Shown here one piece after another: positions 34,141 to 47,345 of a DNA stretch of 64,000 bases. A program made the translations under genes and the position numbers. Positions within the stretch are counted from its first letter, which is position 1. Every line of letters starts with the position of its first letter. The notes beneath the pieces were generated by a model. It searched no databases, was not told where the DNA came from, and worked only from the letters and a program-made list of their open reading frames with translations. Source of the stretch: Combretum micranthum (lineage: Eukaryota > Streptophyta > Magnoliopsida > Myrtales > Combretaceae); the NCBI GenBank assembly GCA_024138025.1, contig JAMXBD010000404.1, positions 969,869 to 1,033,868 of the forward strand, written 5' to 3'.

Positions 34141-36942
34141 AACATTAAGAATAATTACTATATTATTTGGTCTAAGTAAATCGATTTTTAAATTTTTTTT
34201 TATAAAAATGGCTACCGAGAGGTACACGAGGTGAAACACGCTCGTGTTCCTCCTATGCTCATTTGGGGGCGATGTACTATTCATCTTCCCCCGATGAGCC
34301 AGGCCGATTTCGGCCATTTTCTAGCATCCAAAGCTCCTCCAATGGATTCCTATGAGCTTATACAAGATCCTTTTACACAAATATCCATTTTAAACATCAA
34401 AACGCCTACATGATCCACGATTTTCGAATAAAAAAAGGTACAACTAGGGTTTTCAAATTTTACCTTGTTGAGCTTGTTCGATGTAATTCGAAGCTTGTTT
34501 TTGGTTGGGTAATGATCCTATGATCATCAAAAGTCAGTTTAAAGCATTGTTTTTAACAAACAACAAGCAAAAACAAATCAATTAACCTTGTTACGTTTTG
34601 AGCCCAAGCTTATGCGTTTTAATGGAGTTTTTATTTTGATATGAGCTTGGGTGTTTAGGACAAGTTGGATTTTTTTTAGGTTGGTTTAGTTGCTATTTGG
34701 GAGCTCATTTGATCTGGAAACTTTGGTAACTAATGAACTTTGTTTGCTTGTTCTTTATTATACATAAATATATATAGAAGAAGAGGTAAAGTAGTAATGG
34801 TTTTGATTTCTTTTTTGGCTGATATGTGATGCATTCCTCCAAGAATTTTAGCCAAACTTCAAGAGATGTCCATGCATTAATTGTTAAGCTTACATAGCTC
34901 CATTTAATTGGTTTGAAAGTTGTTTTTGACTTATTAGTTGCTTTAGGACTTAAAATTCAGCTAGCTCATTCCAAGAAAATCATCTCCATCAATTTGGTGC
35001 AATTTGCACCGAAAACTCCTTGGTTAGTTGTAGGAAATATTTTAATAATATTAAGTTATGTAATTATCTTAGTTTTAAGGTATTTTATTAAGCTAAACGA
35101 GTTTAAACATGATATTTATTCAAAGTTTTTATCTTCAAATATTTATATAGTGTTCTATAAATTTTCTAGATTGTCATTGAGTTCATATTTAGGTTTAAAG
35201 CTTACGCGATTAGTTATTTGTAGGATTTTATCTCCCGCAATTAAGGTTTTCTAAGCTTATTAGATCAATTTTTATTTTAGACTCCAATAGCTTAAGAGTA
35301 TCTCAATTAAAACAATGGTGTGATCCAAATATTTATTTGTAGTCTAGATTGTTAGTTATATAGCTGTTTATGTTTTTATCGTATATTTGTAACCCCAACG
35401 GTTGATCTTTAGGTTATCGTTTCCTAGCTATAAGTATAATTTGTTATTTACTCATTATCTCTCTTAATATCTTAACCAAGTTATCTAGTTATCTTAAGTT
35501 TTCGATATCTATTATGAAATCTTATTAGTAGTATTTAGTACTATCTAGGAATATTTGATTTTTGGTTTAAATCTATATATAGGCTCATTACTATCTATAG
35601 TTCCAGTCTTAAGTCTTTATTGAGTTCAATGGTAGTCATTTATTTTCTACTTTTTTATTTTCTATCTATTTTTATTTGCATGACATGTCTCGGGGTTTGA
35701 AAATTTAGGTTACTTTTAATTATATCTTGAGTTATTAACTCAAGATACGAAATCTCATTTTTGATATCAATTAAGGTCAAAGAAGTTTTTATTCGGGCTT
35801 TTATATCTAAATCTAGCTAAATTTACCTCATTGATCTATTGTCATGCCCCAACGGGTACTCTAAACATGACAGTCCGCCACACTCAATATTAAAGCTTAA
35901 GTATGACAACCTTAGCCATTCCCAAAAGCTTTTATATTAAGTGTAAGGCGTACTTTCACAACTTCAGAGGACCATATGTGGAAATATGAAGTTTAAGAAG
36001 ATATGAATAACACATTTAAGATAAGAGGATTCATAATAATCATTTATTCGTATCAATGATTTTTCAAACTTAGGGACAATTCCTTTGTTTACTAATCTAT
36101 TACCTGAGCATTTATACATCATACTAAAATACTACATTTTATCTAAATTTCTATTACTCAAAAAGAATTTACCTGTCCGCATGGTCCACGTGGCCTTAAC
36201 CATAAGTAAGGAAACTGCAAAAGATATCTATCGGGGTATAAGCTAATAGGCTTAGTGAGAACTATTTCCATAAATAACTTCTTGTAACAAGATTCAATCA
36301 AGTTGATTTAATCAAACAAATGTAATGCACAAGCACGTGGGCAAACAAGCATATAGTTTTCCGGGAACTATATGTTGAATGGATTTACGCCCTCCATTCG
36401 GGGTTTGGTGATACGTAACCTCAATTCAAGTAGTTTTAATTAAAAAGTTTTCTTGCTCACGAGCACACATCGTCGAGCATTCCGAATCTACTTGATTGAC
36501 CTTGCTTTCGGATCTACCGCCAAGCATATTCCATTAAGCCGCCAAGCAATCGCTTTCGGATCTCCCGCCAAGTGTTGCTTTCGACATGAGCTTACTATCC
36601 TTCTCACCCAAGGATAATAACCCAACAATGCAATGTGACTCACTTCGTGGTATGCATGAGTTCATTAATTTATAAAGTCATAACATAATTATTTTCAACT
36701 TTATGGCGATCAAGGAATTTCACACAAATCAATATTAAACTAAAACAATCACTTAGAACAATTCTGGCTTCGATATTCTTAGAATTCTTTCAAGAATTAT
36801 TTTACATGCATATCGGTTTATCTTTTCCTAACTCTAGTGCAACTAATTTACAAGCACAACAAGTATAGCATTTAATGGAAATAAACTCACGATGCCATTG
36901 TCGTCTATTCCTCTAAGCGGATGAGTCGTTCACACACTCCAC

Positions 36943-36990
36943 TTAATCGTAATAGTTCTCGGGGTAAAGGAATCCTTCCTCGGGGTCACC
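36943..36990 (-). other. LTR terminal mini-exon, copy in U
   Basis: Minus strand, 48 nt: GDPEEGFLYPENYYD-stop, preceded by the acceptor TTTGGCTAG. Confidence 0.55.
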
Positions 36991-38770
36991 TAGCCAAAGA
37001 AAATACCCACAATGAGTTTTTCTTGATGATTTTCTTGAATTTTGACAAAACAATGTCAAAGAACGTTAAAGTTCGTATGAAGGAATGTTCCAACTTAAAA
37101 TGGCCATAACTTGGTCATTTTAACTCGGAATCGCGCATATAATATACCGATTTCTACCTACTCGAAAAGATCTACCCATTTCCAAAATTATATTCAACAA
37201 ACAAGGCCATATAGGCTCTGAAAAAGTAGCGACAAAATTCACCACGGATTTCCAAGTAAAAACAACTTTGGTTCAAGAAATCAAAATTTGATAAATACTT
37301 AGTTATCTATATAGTTGAAAAATTCTCTTTTTATAACTATATAACTCATATTTAAGCATGCTCAAGTGTCTTGTTGTCCAATTATTTTTCTTAGGTAAAA
37401 CAATGTCGGGTTGAAGCTTTTCGGAAATTGTTTTTGTAAATTTCTTTGAAATGAATACCTTGCTTTCTTGTTTTCTAAAAACGTTTTATGTTGGTTTTAT
37501 TTATCTCTTTCCAAGTAACTTTTGAAAATAAAATTTTCACTTTCTAAGTTACTCTAATACTATTTTGAAGTCTTTTAGGAAATATGCTTTTCTTCATATT
37601 CATTCTTCTTGCAAATTCCTTTGTTCATTTGTTTTTGCAAAAATCTTTACTTGAAATTTCTCATTCTTTTCTTATATCTTATGTTTTTCATAAAGTCATC
37701 CATGCATGAAAATTTGTTTTCTTTATAAAAATAATGTGGAATAATTAAGAACTTTTTGTAGAAAACTAGTTTCTAAAATATTATTATTTCCTCTTGTAGA
37801 AAAGGAATAACTTTATTTTTGTTTTCAAATCATAGATTTCCTTTTCCTATTTGTAAAGGTCTTTTCTTGAAAAAATTCCTTAGCCATTCATCTTATTTAT
37901 CTTTTTATGAAAAGAACCATTTTTATCAACAAAATATTTTCTTTTGAAAAACAAGGTGGAATAATAAAGATTTTAGTAGCTTTTCAAAGCAAAAGTAGTT
38001 TATAAAATTATAGTGAGTTCTTTTTGTATCATGAAAATGATTGAGTTTATTTTTGTTATCTTATATATTTTTATGCTTCATAAACTTATTTTCAAGTGAC
38101 AAAAATCCTTCTTTTGTTTAATTATCTTTAGAAAATAAAATTTTTGGACAACAATCTAAATGAACATGATTATGAGGATAATAATAGACAAAATAGCATA
38201 GATAATAAAGTCAAGTATTGGAGTCTTAGCTTTTTCAAGGCTCCCGGGACTAAGAAGTAAACTAGTCCCATAATGAAATAAAATGAAAGGAAGAAAAACT
38301 TGTTTTGACTTGATGAGGACAAGTCTAAGACTAGAGACTAGTCTTAAAAACAACTTGGAATAAATAAAATGCATTGAAGTAAATAAATTGCATGAAAGGT
38401 AAATAAATTGCAAGATCATGAGCTTATATGCTCTAAATAGTATATATAGCTATATAGATATAGTAGATAGTTATGAACATAAAAGAACATAAATGAACAT
38501 AAAAGAAAAATGAACAAAAGGAATATGATTATTATGGACAAAAACAAAGTATGAACCTATTGTTGCTTTCTTAACCTTCATGGTTTTAGAAAACACACAT
38601 TAAGTTCATACTAAGTAGATGAACATGGAAACTTCTTGAAGAATTTTTACCTAAAGGAGATGAGCTAAAGAGACTTCTTGAAAGAACTTCTTGGAGAGAA
38701 ATTCTTGAGAGATTTTGAGAGAGTATATTTTAGAGAAGAAGTGGTGTGAAAGAAGTGAAAGAGGAGGGGG

Positions 38771-38778
38771 TATTTATA
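38771..38778 (-). promoter_or_regulatory. TATA box of LTR U
   Basis: Minus-strand TATAAATA followed by CCCCCTCCTC, as in LTR R. Confidence 0.55.
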
Positions 38779-39485
38779 GGAAATTGGAGTGATTTTTGTG
38801 TGATTAAAATAAAGTAAAATTAAAACAATTGAGGCATTGAGAGAGGGGGGCGCCGGCCATGCATGGGGGAGGGATTTTGATTTATTTTTTTGACTTTTTG
38901 AAAAATAAAAGATGTAATATGTAAAGTAGATGTGATATAAAGTTATGGGAAAGGTAAAAAGTTAAGATTATAGGTTATGTAGAGTGTAAGAATAGGTGTA
39001 AGAAAAAGTAGAGATAAATGAATAGTGTAGAATAGTAATGAATAGTGTAATGTAAAGTAGATATGACAATTAAAGTACCGGTAGTAAGAAAATACGCGTA
39101 TAATAGCTACATCTGTTATTTTTACTTACCGAAAAATTATGAAACTGATATTTTTGGAAAACTTATATTTTTACGAGTCTAACGGTGTATTCGGAATATT
39201 TTTACTATTCCGGGCTTCCAGACACGTTTTTCGAGAACTGTGTCCGATTCGGTTCGAAGGACACCCGAATTTCGCGAAACTGAAACTTTTATAAAACCTA
39301 TGGTTATTACGAACTATTCTAGCTAATTATCCCAACTTCGTTTTTCTAGGGCAAAAGAAAACGGCAATGCCGGATTTAGTTGGATACGGTAAACTAGGGT
39401 TTTGTTGACCTTTAGGGTTCCGTTTGACTTCCGGTTTAGGGTTTTATGCTAAACCGATTCCGAAAATTTGGGGGTTTACATCTAT

Positions 39486-39602
39486 TCTTGGTTTTTTTTT
39501 TAGTTATAGGTTTACTAGCTAGTTCATACTTAGGTTTGCTAGTTAGTTCATACTTTTTATTTTAGAGTTGTGTACTAATGTGAAAATTTTCGAGGTTTTA
39601 TA
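39486..39602 (-). mobile_element. Solo LTR W, 5' end remainder
   Basis: The minus strand starts TATAAAACCTCGAAAATTTT, which matches the family start TGTAAACCCC with a G-to-A change at the second base. The GTTGT target duplication follows at 39603-39607. Confidence 0.75.
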
Positions 39603-40582
39603 GTTGTTGTCTTAATAAAAATAAAAATGGGTTCTTTCTTTAATAAAGAAAAGTAAACTAAATTTCTTATCACTTAACAAAGGATTTTTCAGCAAAAGAC
39701 CTAAGTATTGTTTTTAATAAATTCTTTTCAAAAGCTTAGACAAGATAATCATAAATTTTAAAGTATTAGTAATGAAGATTTCTTCAAATAATAAAAGGAG
39801 CCCATTTCTTTTATAAATCGGAACTAAATACTTCAAAAAAATATAAATTTTAGCATTAAATTCAAGATTTTAACCCAACCATATCTTTTATAAAACTTAA
39901 ATAGGTTCATCATAAACTTTGAAAATCACTTACTAAGTAAGCTTCTACAAGACTTAATTTTAATATTGTTATTCCCTTTTCAAAGTTAAAATAAAATTTT
40001 TGCTAAGTTCTAATGTTGATAATTCTTTATTGTGAAAGCTTTTTTTTATAAACTTATCTAAAAGGATTATGCCACCACTTGATAAATATTAAGAATAAAG
40101 TAAGTTTTTCAAATCAAGATAAAATCAATTTACTATTTTAGAAACCAACTTAAAGAAATAAAATTTGACAAGAAAGTGAAGTTTTAAAAAGGTAGACTTA
40201 TTTTCTAAAAAAGTAGAAGAATATAAAAATGAAGGGAAAACATACATTTAACACAACTCCAAATATTGGACAATACCAACGACTTAAGAAAAATTTTGAA
40301 AACCTTAATTTTCAACCATTAGAAAATAAAAATTGGTAGGTATCTCAAGAAGACCAAGTTTTTGAAAAATTAAATTTTATCTTTGAAAAGTTAGGAAATG
40401 AAATTATATTAGGAAAACACTCACTTATAACAACCTAAGAATTTTTAAGTTTTCCTTCTAGCAATTTAAAAAGGAAATTTTTGAAGTCCTCATCTTTTAA
40501 AACTCTTAAAAACAAATTGTTTTGTGAGAAAAAAAAAGGAAAAAAATCAATATTGAGACAACACTACAAAAATCATGCAGAG

Positions 40583-40607
40583 TATATATATATATATATA
40601 TATATAT
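40583..40607. repeat. (TA)n microsatellite in LTR V
   Basis: About 12 TA units, about 180 bp before the conserved box. LTR S has a (TA)n tract at the same relative place. Confidence 0.8.
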
Positions 40608-40965
40608 GTTAAAAGGATTTTTCAACTATATAAATATCTATGTATGTGTTTAAAGGTTTTCGGATGAAGGAAAGTTGGAAAAGTTAAATTTTAAAAACTG
40701 GGAATTTCATCACTGTTCTGTCCCCTTCTGTTTCGAGAACAAAACAACCTATTTTGATAAAAATAATCTTATGATTGGATAGATCTTTTCGAGTAGGTAG
40801 AAAATGATATATAATTTGTGAAATTCCAAGTTAAAACGAGCAAGTTATGGCTATTTTAAGTTGAAATTTCCTCCTATCCAAATTTTGACATAAATACTAT
40901 AATAGAGTTAGAAAGTTCAAGTAGAACTTCTACAAAATACTTATTACGGGTATTTCTTTCATTTA

Positions 40966-41013
40966 GGTAATGAAGCTTTGGAGGATCAGTATTTAGAGGA
41001 CTATTACGAGTAA
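40966..41013 (+). other. LTR terminal mini-exon, copy in V
   Basis: 48 nt: GNEALEDQYLEDYYE-stop after acceptor TTTCATTTAG. Confidence 0.55.
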
Positions 41014-42099
41014 AGAATTATAGTAAGGATGGCTGAGTGATTTAATCTCTTACTTTTACGTACTTATTTGTGCTTGTAGCTAGAGGCACTAGAAGTAGGA
41101 AAAAGATGAAAACGGAATATGCATGATAATATTGGTTGAAAGTATTCTAAGTATATCGAGACATGAATTGGTTCTAATTAAATTGCGTTTTATTATCATA
41201 ATGGAGTGTCTGCAAATTCTATGATCGCTTTTAAATTACCTTAATAACATATTACGAATTATATTAATTGATTCATGCATATCGCATAGTTAGTCTCATT
41301 TCATTAGCTACTATGCTCGATGGGATAAGAGTATAGTAGTGAGGTTCGCAGGAACCCGCAAGTCTGCAAGATGGGCAAATATGAGCCCGAAAGAACTATT
41401 TCAAGATGGGTAAGTAGGAGCCTGAATAAACTACATGATTCGATTTCAAAGATGGTTTTAAAGAGCCAGAAACACCTAATCCCGAATAGAGAGGTAAATC
41501 CATTCAAACATATGATTCTAGTAGATCATATATATTGCTTGCTCACTTGCTTGATGCATTTCATATGCTTGTATAATGACTATTTTGAATTTATTGTTAC
41601 GAGTACGTTAATCCAGGAATATTCTCACTAGATTAGTTAAGCTTACACCCCATTATATTTATGTTGACATAGGATCAATATTCTTTTGCCCGATGATTTC
41701 ATATATCCGAGTGAAATTATGTTTTGGGAAGCTTTTGAGGGAAATCCTTTTGAAGATCTTAGAATAGATTTCCCTTAGAATCTTTTGGTTATAGTATTGT
41801 TTCTTTATGTAAAAGAATAAGTTGATATTTTGTTCTTTGAAGATTTATCAAGGGAATGCCCCTAAGATGATGCAAGGACCATATTCTTATAATGTTGAAG
41901 TTAGATATTTATCTAGATTTATTGTATGCCATATTTACTATCTCGAACTACACATCCCACTGGTATCTCCTATTGTTGTGATTGACGTCTTACATATAGT
42001 GTGAAGCTTTCGCATGACTTTGGAAAGTCATTCTTAAGTTTTAATACCATATGTGATGGACTACCATGTTTATGGTATCCTTTAGGGTGTGATGGTCTA

Positions 42100-42574
42100 C
42101 TCCAATATGCAACAGACTCATACAAATACAACGAAGAATTGAAGAGATAGGTTTTCCTAAGTGGATTGGATGAAGATCCGTAAGTCAAGCTAAAGGAGTT
42201 CAATATTAAGACTTTCTCAGAATTGGTAGAGAGAGCTCAATAGTCGAAGGAGCCAAGAAAAGAAAGGCAAGAACAATGGAGAAGAAAGTTCATGTGTTTG
42301 GAAGGAGAATTTATGATGGAACAAGTTCGAATCATCCATTGAAAAGATTCCGATCTGTCAACAACTTTAGAGGGAATACTAGTGGAAGGAAGGATGCACC
42401 CAAGCAGATAATCTGTTGGAAATGTAAGGGGACGCACTACCCAAAGAGGTGCCCCCATCTGTAGAATAAGTGCTACTTCTATAGAGGCTCGAATCACAAG
42501 ATGCTAAAATATCCAATGAAAGCGACTAACACCTGTTATTTTTGCAAGCAGTTGGGCATTTTGCCAACGGATGT
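42100..42574 (+). pseudogene. gag: Ty3/gypsy G2 gag, C-terminal part with zinc knuckles
   Basis: Continues the gag of 28873-29924: LLQYATDSY..NEELKR, then the FL.GLDEDP and FSELVERAQ segments usual at the gag C-terminus. Three knuckle remnants follow: CWKCKGTHYPKRCP, a degenerate CYFYRGSNHK, and CYFCKQ followed after a frameshift by GHFANGC. LTR S inserted immediately after that last Cys codon, and the frame resumes at 52358. Confidence 0.8.
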
Positions 42575-45029
42575 TGTAAGCCTCAAAAAATTTTAGTAAA
42601 CAATTCCAAAATAAACATCGAAATAAACTCTAAAAACGACTCTAAATTAAAACCGAACTTTAACTAGTCCTAAATCACGAACGAATCTAGAAATTTCTTA
42701 ATATTAAGAAAATGAGATTCCTTGAAAATAAAATAAGAACTCAACGGTCTTCAAATTCAAAACCATTACGTACGATAAATTCTATACATAACTTTGATTT
42801 ATAAAATCGGGTAATATAGAGCTCAAAAACAAATTATTAAAAAGTAAATAATAATTAACCTTCGGAAATAAAACCCAATTCAATAATTTGAAAACGTTAA
42901 GAGATATTAAATACTTACAAAAATAAAATTTAAAATAAATTTCTCAAATTAAATATGTTGTATAAACATAAAATATTAGTTTCCAAATTGACAAAGATCT
43001 AAACTAGAGAATCACTCGGAAACCTTAAGTGGAATACAGTAGTTTAAGTCCGGCAATCTCGCGCTCTTAACCCCAGAGGCTGAGGTATAGTTTAAGTGTG
43101 TAGAGTAAGTCGTAATAATATAAAATCGCTTAAAAATATCAGATTGGTAATTTTTTTTATCTATTTTGAACCATCTCCGATACAGATCTTGAAAAGCGTG
43201 TCCCGGGGCTCGAGATATAAAAAATATACCATTAATACCGTCAGACTCGTATTTTCATAAGGATTTCAAAAATATTAGTTTTATAATTTTTCGATAACTA
43301 GAATTATCTGATTTTGTGATTATATTCGTATTTTATTACTATCGGTAATTAACTGGTCTTTTGTACTATTCACTACTATTCATTACACAATTTTATTATT
43401 CTTATAAACCCTTATATTTTTAGATAAATATTTTATATATCCTAGAAAATTTCGTTTTTCCAAAATTTAGTTTGTTTTTTGTTTTTATGGGATCAGTTTC
43501 TGTTTAAGAGCCGATACTAAAAATAAAATAAATTAATTTAATATTTGAAAAATATTTTTATTTTCATAAAATAATTTTTTGGAATTTTTCGGGTTATAAA
43601 AATATCATTTATAACTCATATTCGCGTATTTTGATCATGCCGGTTATATATTTGTTGAAATACTAAAATAATTCAATTAATTATTTAATTTTATTTATGA
43701 AAATTCTGCCAATCATTTAAAAATATTTTTCTTAATTTTATTTTATATATTTTCTTAATAAAAAGTACTTTTTCAACCCATACTTCAAGTACACTTTAAT
43801 TGTCACTTCTACACATTAATCAAGTTTTTTTTCACTTATTTTACACTCCATTCCCATGCTTGGACAACTGAACACACCCCTAATAATAGCCTCTTTTTTT
43901 TATTTTAATGATTTAAAGTCTTATTTAGTTAGCAAATTAAGTAACATAAGTTACACTTTCAAAAAATCAAGTTACAAGACAATTAAACACCTCTCTCTCT
44001 CATTGGGTTTCACGTGCAGCACCTCCCCAAATCTGCCATTATTTATTTTTTTTCAGTTAATTAACACACATTAATACACTCCTCTCTCTCTATTTAATGC
44101 CTCTTATTTACACATTTTCCTTCTTTGAAACACTACACCATTTACTCTCTCTTTTCCTCTTTTTATTTCTTTCTTTACCTTGTTCTTGCAAGAGAATACA
44201 AGCTGTCCCCATTTCCATTTCTTGCTTCCACACTCCATTCTTAAAGATCCTTTGAGTAAACCTTCTTCTTAAGCTTGCATAGATGATAAAGGTAAAGTAT
44301 AGTGAGAGTTTCATGTATCAAATGACCTTCCATAAGTTTAAAAGTTAAGGATGATGATGCCAAAATGAAATACTCCCCTTATCCATGATTATTTTCTTGC
44401 TAAAAGTAGTTATATTTTGTAGATCTAACTTTTTTTGTAGCTTTGATTTTGTTTATGCTTTAGATCTTGTTATTTGAGTTATTATTTTATTATTGCTAAT
44501 GATTTATGCATATATTCATCATTCACATAACCATCATAGTGTTCATGCATTTATAACTAGTACAGTAAACTAGATCTAGTTGTTTTAGGTTCATAAATGC
44601 ATTAGACTTTTGATTTATTTTCTTAAATAACTTATAATAGCTTGATGATAGTAGAAAAGTTTTAGAAAGCTCAAGATTTATTTTAGTTTCAACAAAAATC
44701 ATTTTTGAAAATTTGGATAAAAAGGGAACCATATTTAGAAAAGCTATTTTTCAACTTCAAAATATGTATTTTTTATTTAAAATAAAGGGTTTAAGGAATA
44801 GATATCATAAATGAATGATTTTGAGGAGTAAAGCTTAGATCTATGAGTTTATAGTTTACTACCATGCATTTCTTTTATATTCATGTTCATATTATGTGTA
44901 GATCTTAGATTTGAACTTGAATAAAAATAGTGAAATTCGTATCTTGACAAAACATATATTTAAAAACCCTCTTCCAAGTCTCAAAATGGGAGTTTTAACG
45001 AAAAAATGAAGGTTTAGTGGATGTATATC
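42575..45029 (+). mobile_element. Solo LTR S (family A), 5' part
   Basis: Starts TGTAAGCCTC. It has the U3 block (43170-43350), TATTTAAT box (44091-44098), a leader and a likely donor ATAAAG/GTAAAG near 44292. Interrupted by LTR R with exact duplication ATATC (45025-45029 and 49774-49778). S is flanked by GATGT (42570-42574) and GATAT (52353-52357), one mismatch. Confidence 0.85.
44091..44098 (+). promoter_or_regulatory. TATA-like box of LTR S
   Basis: TATTTAAT after a (CT)n run, equivalent to the box in LTR Z. Confidence 0.45.
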
Positions 45030-47340
45030 TGTCACGCCCCGAAGGGTACCCTAAACGTGGCAGCCCGCCACATATAAAATCAAGGCTTAAGGATGGCTAC
45101 CTTAGTCATGCGAAAGCCTTAGTATTATATGTAAGGCGTCAAGCACGGTAATAGGAGACGCTTTTGGGAAGTATAGTTTAACTAAGTAAAAATGAACATA
45201 CAAGAATCCAGAAATAAAATATATCATATCATTAATAATCAAAGGTCTATTACATAATTTCTTAGGGGCATACCCCCGCTAATCCCAAGGATTGTGATAA
45301 TCTCTACAACATCCAAAATACTACATTAAAGATTTCAAAGGAATTCTAATCTAAATCTTCGAGTAGATTTCCTCCAAAAGCTTCAATATATAAAACTTAC
45401 ACGGATACGGGGAGACCTCGGGCACAAAAATAGGTATTCGTGAGAATACAAATATCTATAGGGGTGTAAGCTTATGGACTTAGTGAGTAAATCCCAAAAT
45501 TCATACTTGAAGAAAATTATCAATCAAGTTTATTATTCAAACATATGAAATGCAACAACCACGTGAGCATACAAGACATATGACTTTCCGGGAATCATAT
45601 GTTGAATGAATTACGCCCTTCACTCGAGGTTGGGTATTCAGGCCAGTTACAGCCATAACTTTTAAAAACACTTTTATAGATCTTACCGGCTCCTATACGC
45701 CATCAAAATATGTAGTTATTACAGGCTCCTACTAGCCACCAATTTTGTAATTTTTTACCGGCTCCTACTCGCCACTTACATGATATACTGGTTATGTCTA
45801 CCACCACTATTATACACTTGTCCCACCAATTGTATAGTAGTGAATGCAATGTGACTCAACATATGAAGTGCATGAATAATTTCTTTAATTAAAGTCTAGT
45901 AGTTACATTTAACTTCTTTCAAGTGATCAACCAATTTCAAACACTTCAAGATATTAATGCACATACAACTTTATTACAAACAAATTGAGTTTCGATATAC
46001 TTTGTATTCCTTCAACATATTATCATACACTTCCTTTTGATTTTGCTTAGATTCTAGTGCAACTAATGTTACAAGCACAATCAAGAGTATGAAAAATAAC
46101 GAGGAATAAACTCACTCAGCCATGATGACACCTTTCTTGAAACGGATGAGTCGTTCGGGATTTCCACTAATCGTAGTAATCTTCGGGATATGAACAATCC
46201 TCCTCGAGATTATCTAAAAAAAGAAAGAAGAATACCTAAGATGAGTATTTCATGAACTTCTTTTCTTGAAGACTCTAATCTTTTCTTAAAATCGCGGTAA
46301 AATCGCATAAGGGGAAATTCCAACTTAAAATGGCCATAACTTGCTCATTTAACTCGGAATTTTACGTATAATATACCGTTTTCTACCTACTCGGAAAGAT
46401 CTACGCATTTCTAAACTTATTTTCATAAAACTAGGTCGTTTGGGTTCCAAAAAGACAACGACCAGATTTGCCACGAATTTGCAAACACTTGTTTTCCTTC
46501 TTGTAAACAAAGCTCATTTGAAAAGATAAATATTTCAATTATTTTGTAAACTTTTGAAAGGTATATAATGACTCATAACAAATGTATGAAGTAAATGAAG
46601 TTGTCTCAACTTATAAAAATTAAGGTTTTAAAAGACTTTGAACTTGAGATTCTATTGAATATTTATTTTACTTTTGAAAGATCTTGAGTTATTGAGATGA
46701 ATATTCTTTTTCTAAATTTAATCTCTTGTAATTTCTTTAAATTCCTAAGGCGTGGTTTTATTTTCAAAACTTGGATTCAAAAAGTAATAAAATGACAATT
46801 TTTGTTTTTTGTAATGATTCCAAAAGAATATTTCTTGATGAAAGATAAGTTTTCATAAAACCTTTTGTTTATGTAAGAAAAATCATTTTCCAAGCATGTT
46901 CATGAGTTTTTAGGAAATCTATTTCCTATTTTTATTTAACAAGAACCTTTAGTTTTAGAAAGACACTTCCTCATCTATTTTTGTTGAGACAAAAACATTA
47001 TGTTCATGCATGAATATGAATCATAACTATAGAAATATAAAGGAACATAATAACTTGAAAGCTTAAGTAAATAATAAAGTCAATCAAGTATTGTGACCTT
47101 AGCTTCATCAAGGTACTCCAGGACTAAGAAAAGACTAGTTCCGAAAAAGGAAAAGAAAAAGAATTGTTTTGACTTGATGAGGACAAGTCTAAGACTAGAA
47201 TGACTAGTCTTAAAATCAACTTGAAATTAAATAAATTGCATTGGAGTAAATAAATTGCATGAAAGGTAAATAAATTGCAAGACTATGAGCTTATATGCTC
47301 TAAATAGTATATATAGCTATATAGATATATTAGATAGTTA
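45030..47340 (-). mobile_element. Solo LTR R (family A), 3' part
   Basis: Minus-strand LTR whose 3' end is TGTCACGCCCCGAAGG at 45030. It contains an intact mini-exon (46167-46214) and the conserved box (46319-46410). Interrupted by element K at 47346 with duplication TGAAC (47341-47345 and 48790-48794). Confidence 0.88.
46167..46214 (-). other. LTR terminal mini-exon, copy in R
   Basis: Minus strand, 48 nt: DNLEEDCSYPEDYYD-stop, after a long T-rich acceptor ending TTTTTTTAG. Confidence 0.55.
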
Positions 47341-47345
47341 TGAAC

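Larger units (their letters stand above)
31813..35839 (-). mobile_element. Solo LTR W (family A), larger part
   Basis: Minus-strand LTR, 3' end TGTCACGCATCGAGG at 31813. It contains the terminal mini-exon (32952-32999) and a long (TTA/TAC)n-rich stretch (33580-34140), and is interrupted by LTR U at 35840. A short remainder at 39486-39602 ends in TATA, where the family has TACA. Flanked by GTTGT on both sides. About 4.1 kb without U. Confidence 0.8.
35840..39480 (-). mobile_element. Solo LTR U (family A), 3.6 kb
   Basis: Minus-strand ends TGTAAACCCCC (at 39480) and GGGGCATGACA (at 35840). Exact TCTAT duplication at 35835-35839 and 39481-39485. It contains the U3 block (39120-39265), TATA 38771-38778, leader donor CCTTTAG/GTAAAA near 38652, conserved box (37090-37180) and an intact mini-exon. 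It inserted into W about 117 bp from W's start. No coding internals. Confidence 0.92.
39608..42094 (+). mobile_element. Solo LTR V (family A), 3' part
   Basis: Resumes V after W. It contains a (TA)n tract (40583-40607), the conserved box (40778-40870), an intact mini-exon (40966-41013), the GGGAATGCCCC hairpin near 41850 and the terminal block, ending GGGTGTGATG (family end GTGACA). The G2 gag frame resumes directly after the 5-bp duplication. Confidence 0.85.

Noticed and set aside
34913..35254. 113-codon open frame on the plus strand
   Set aside because: Antisense to LTR W in AT-rich DNA. Hydrophobic composition typical of random frames.
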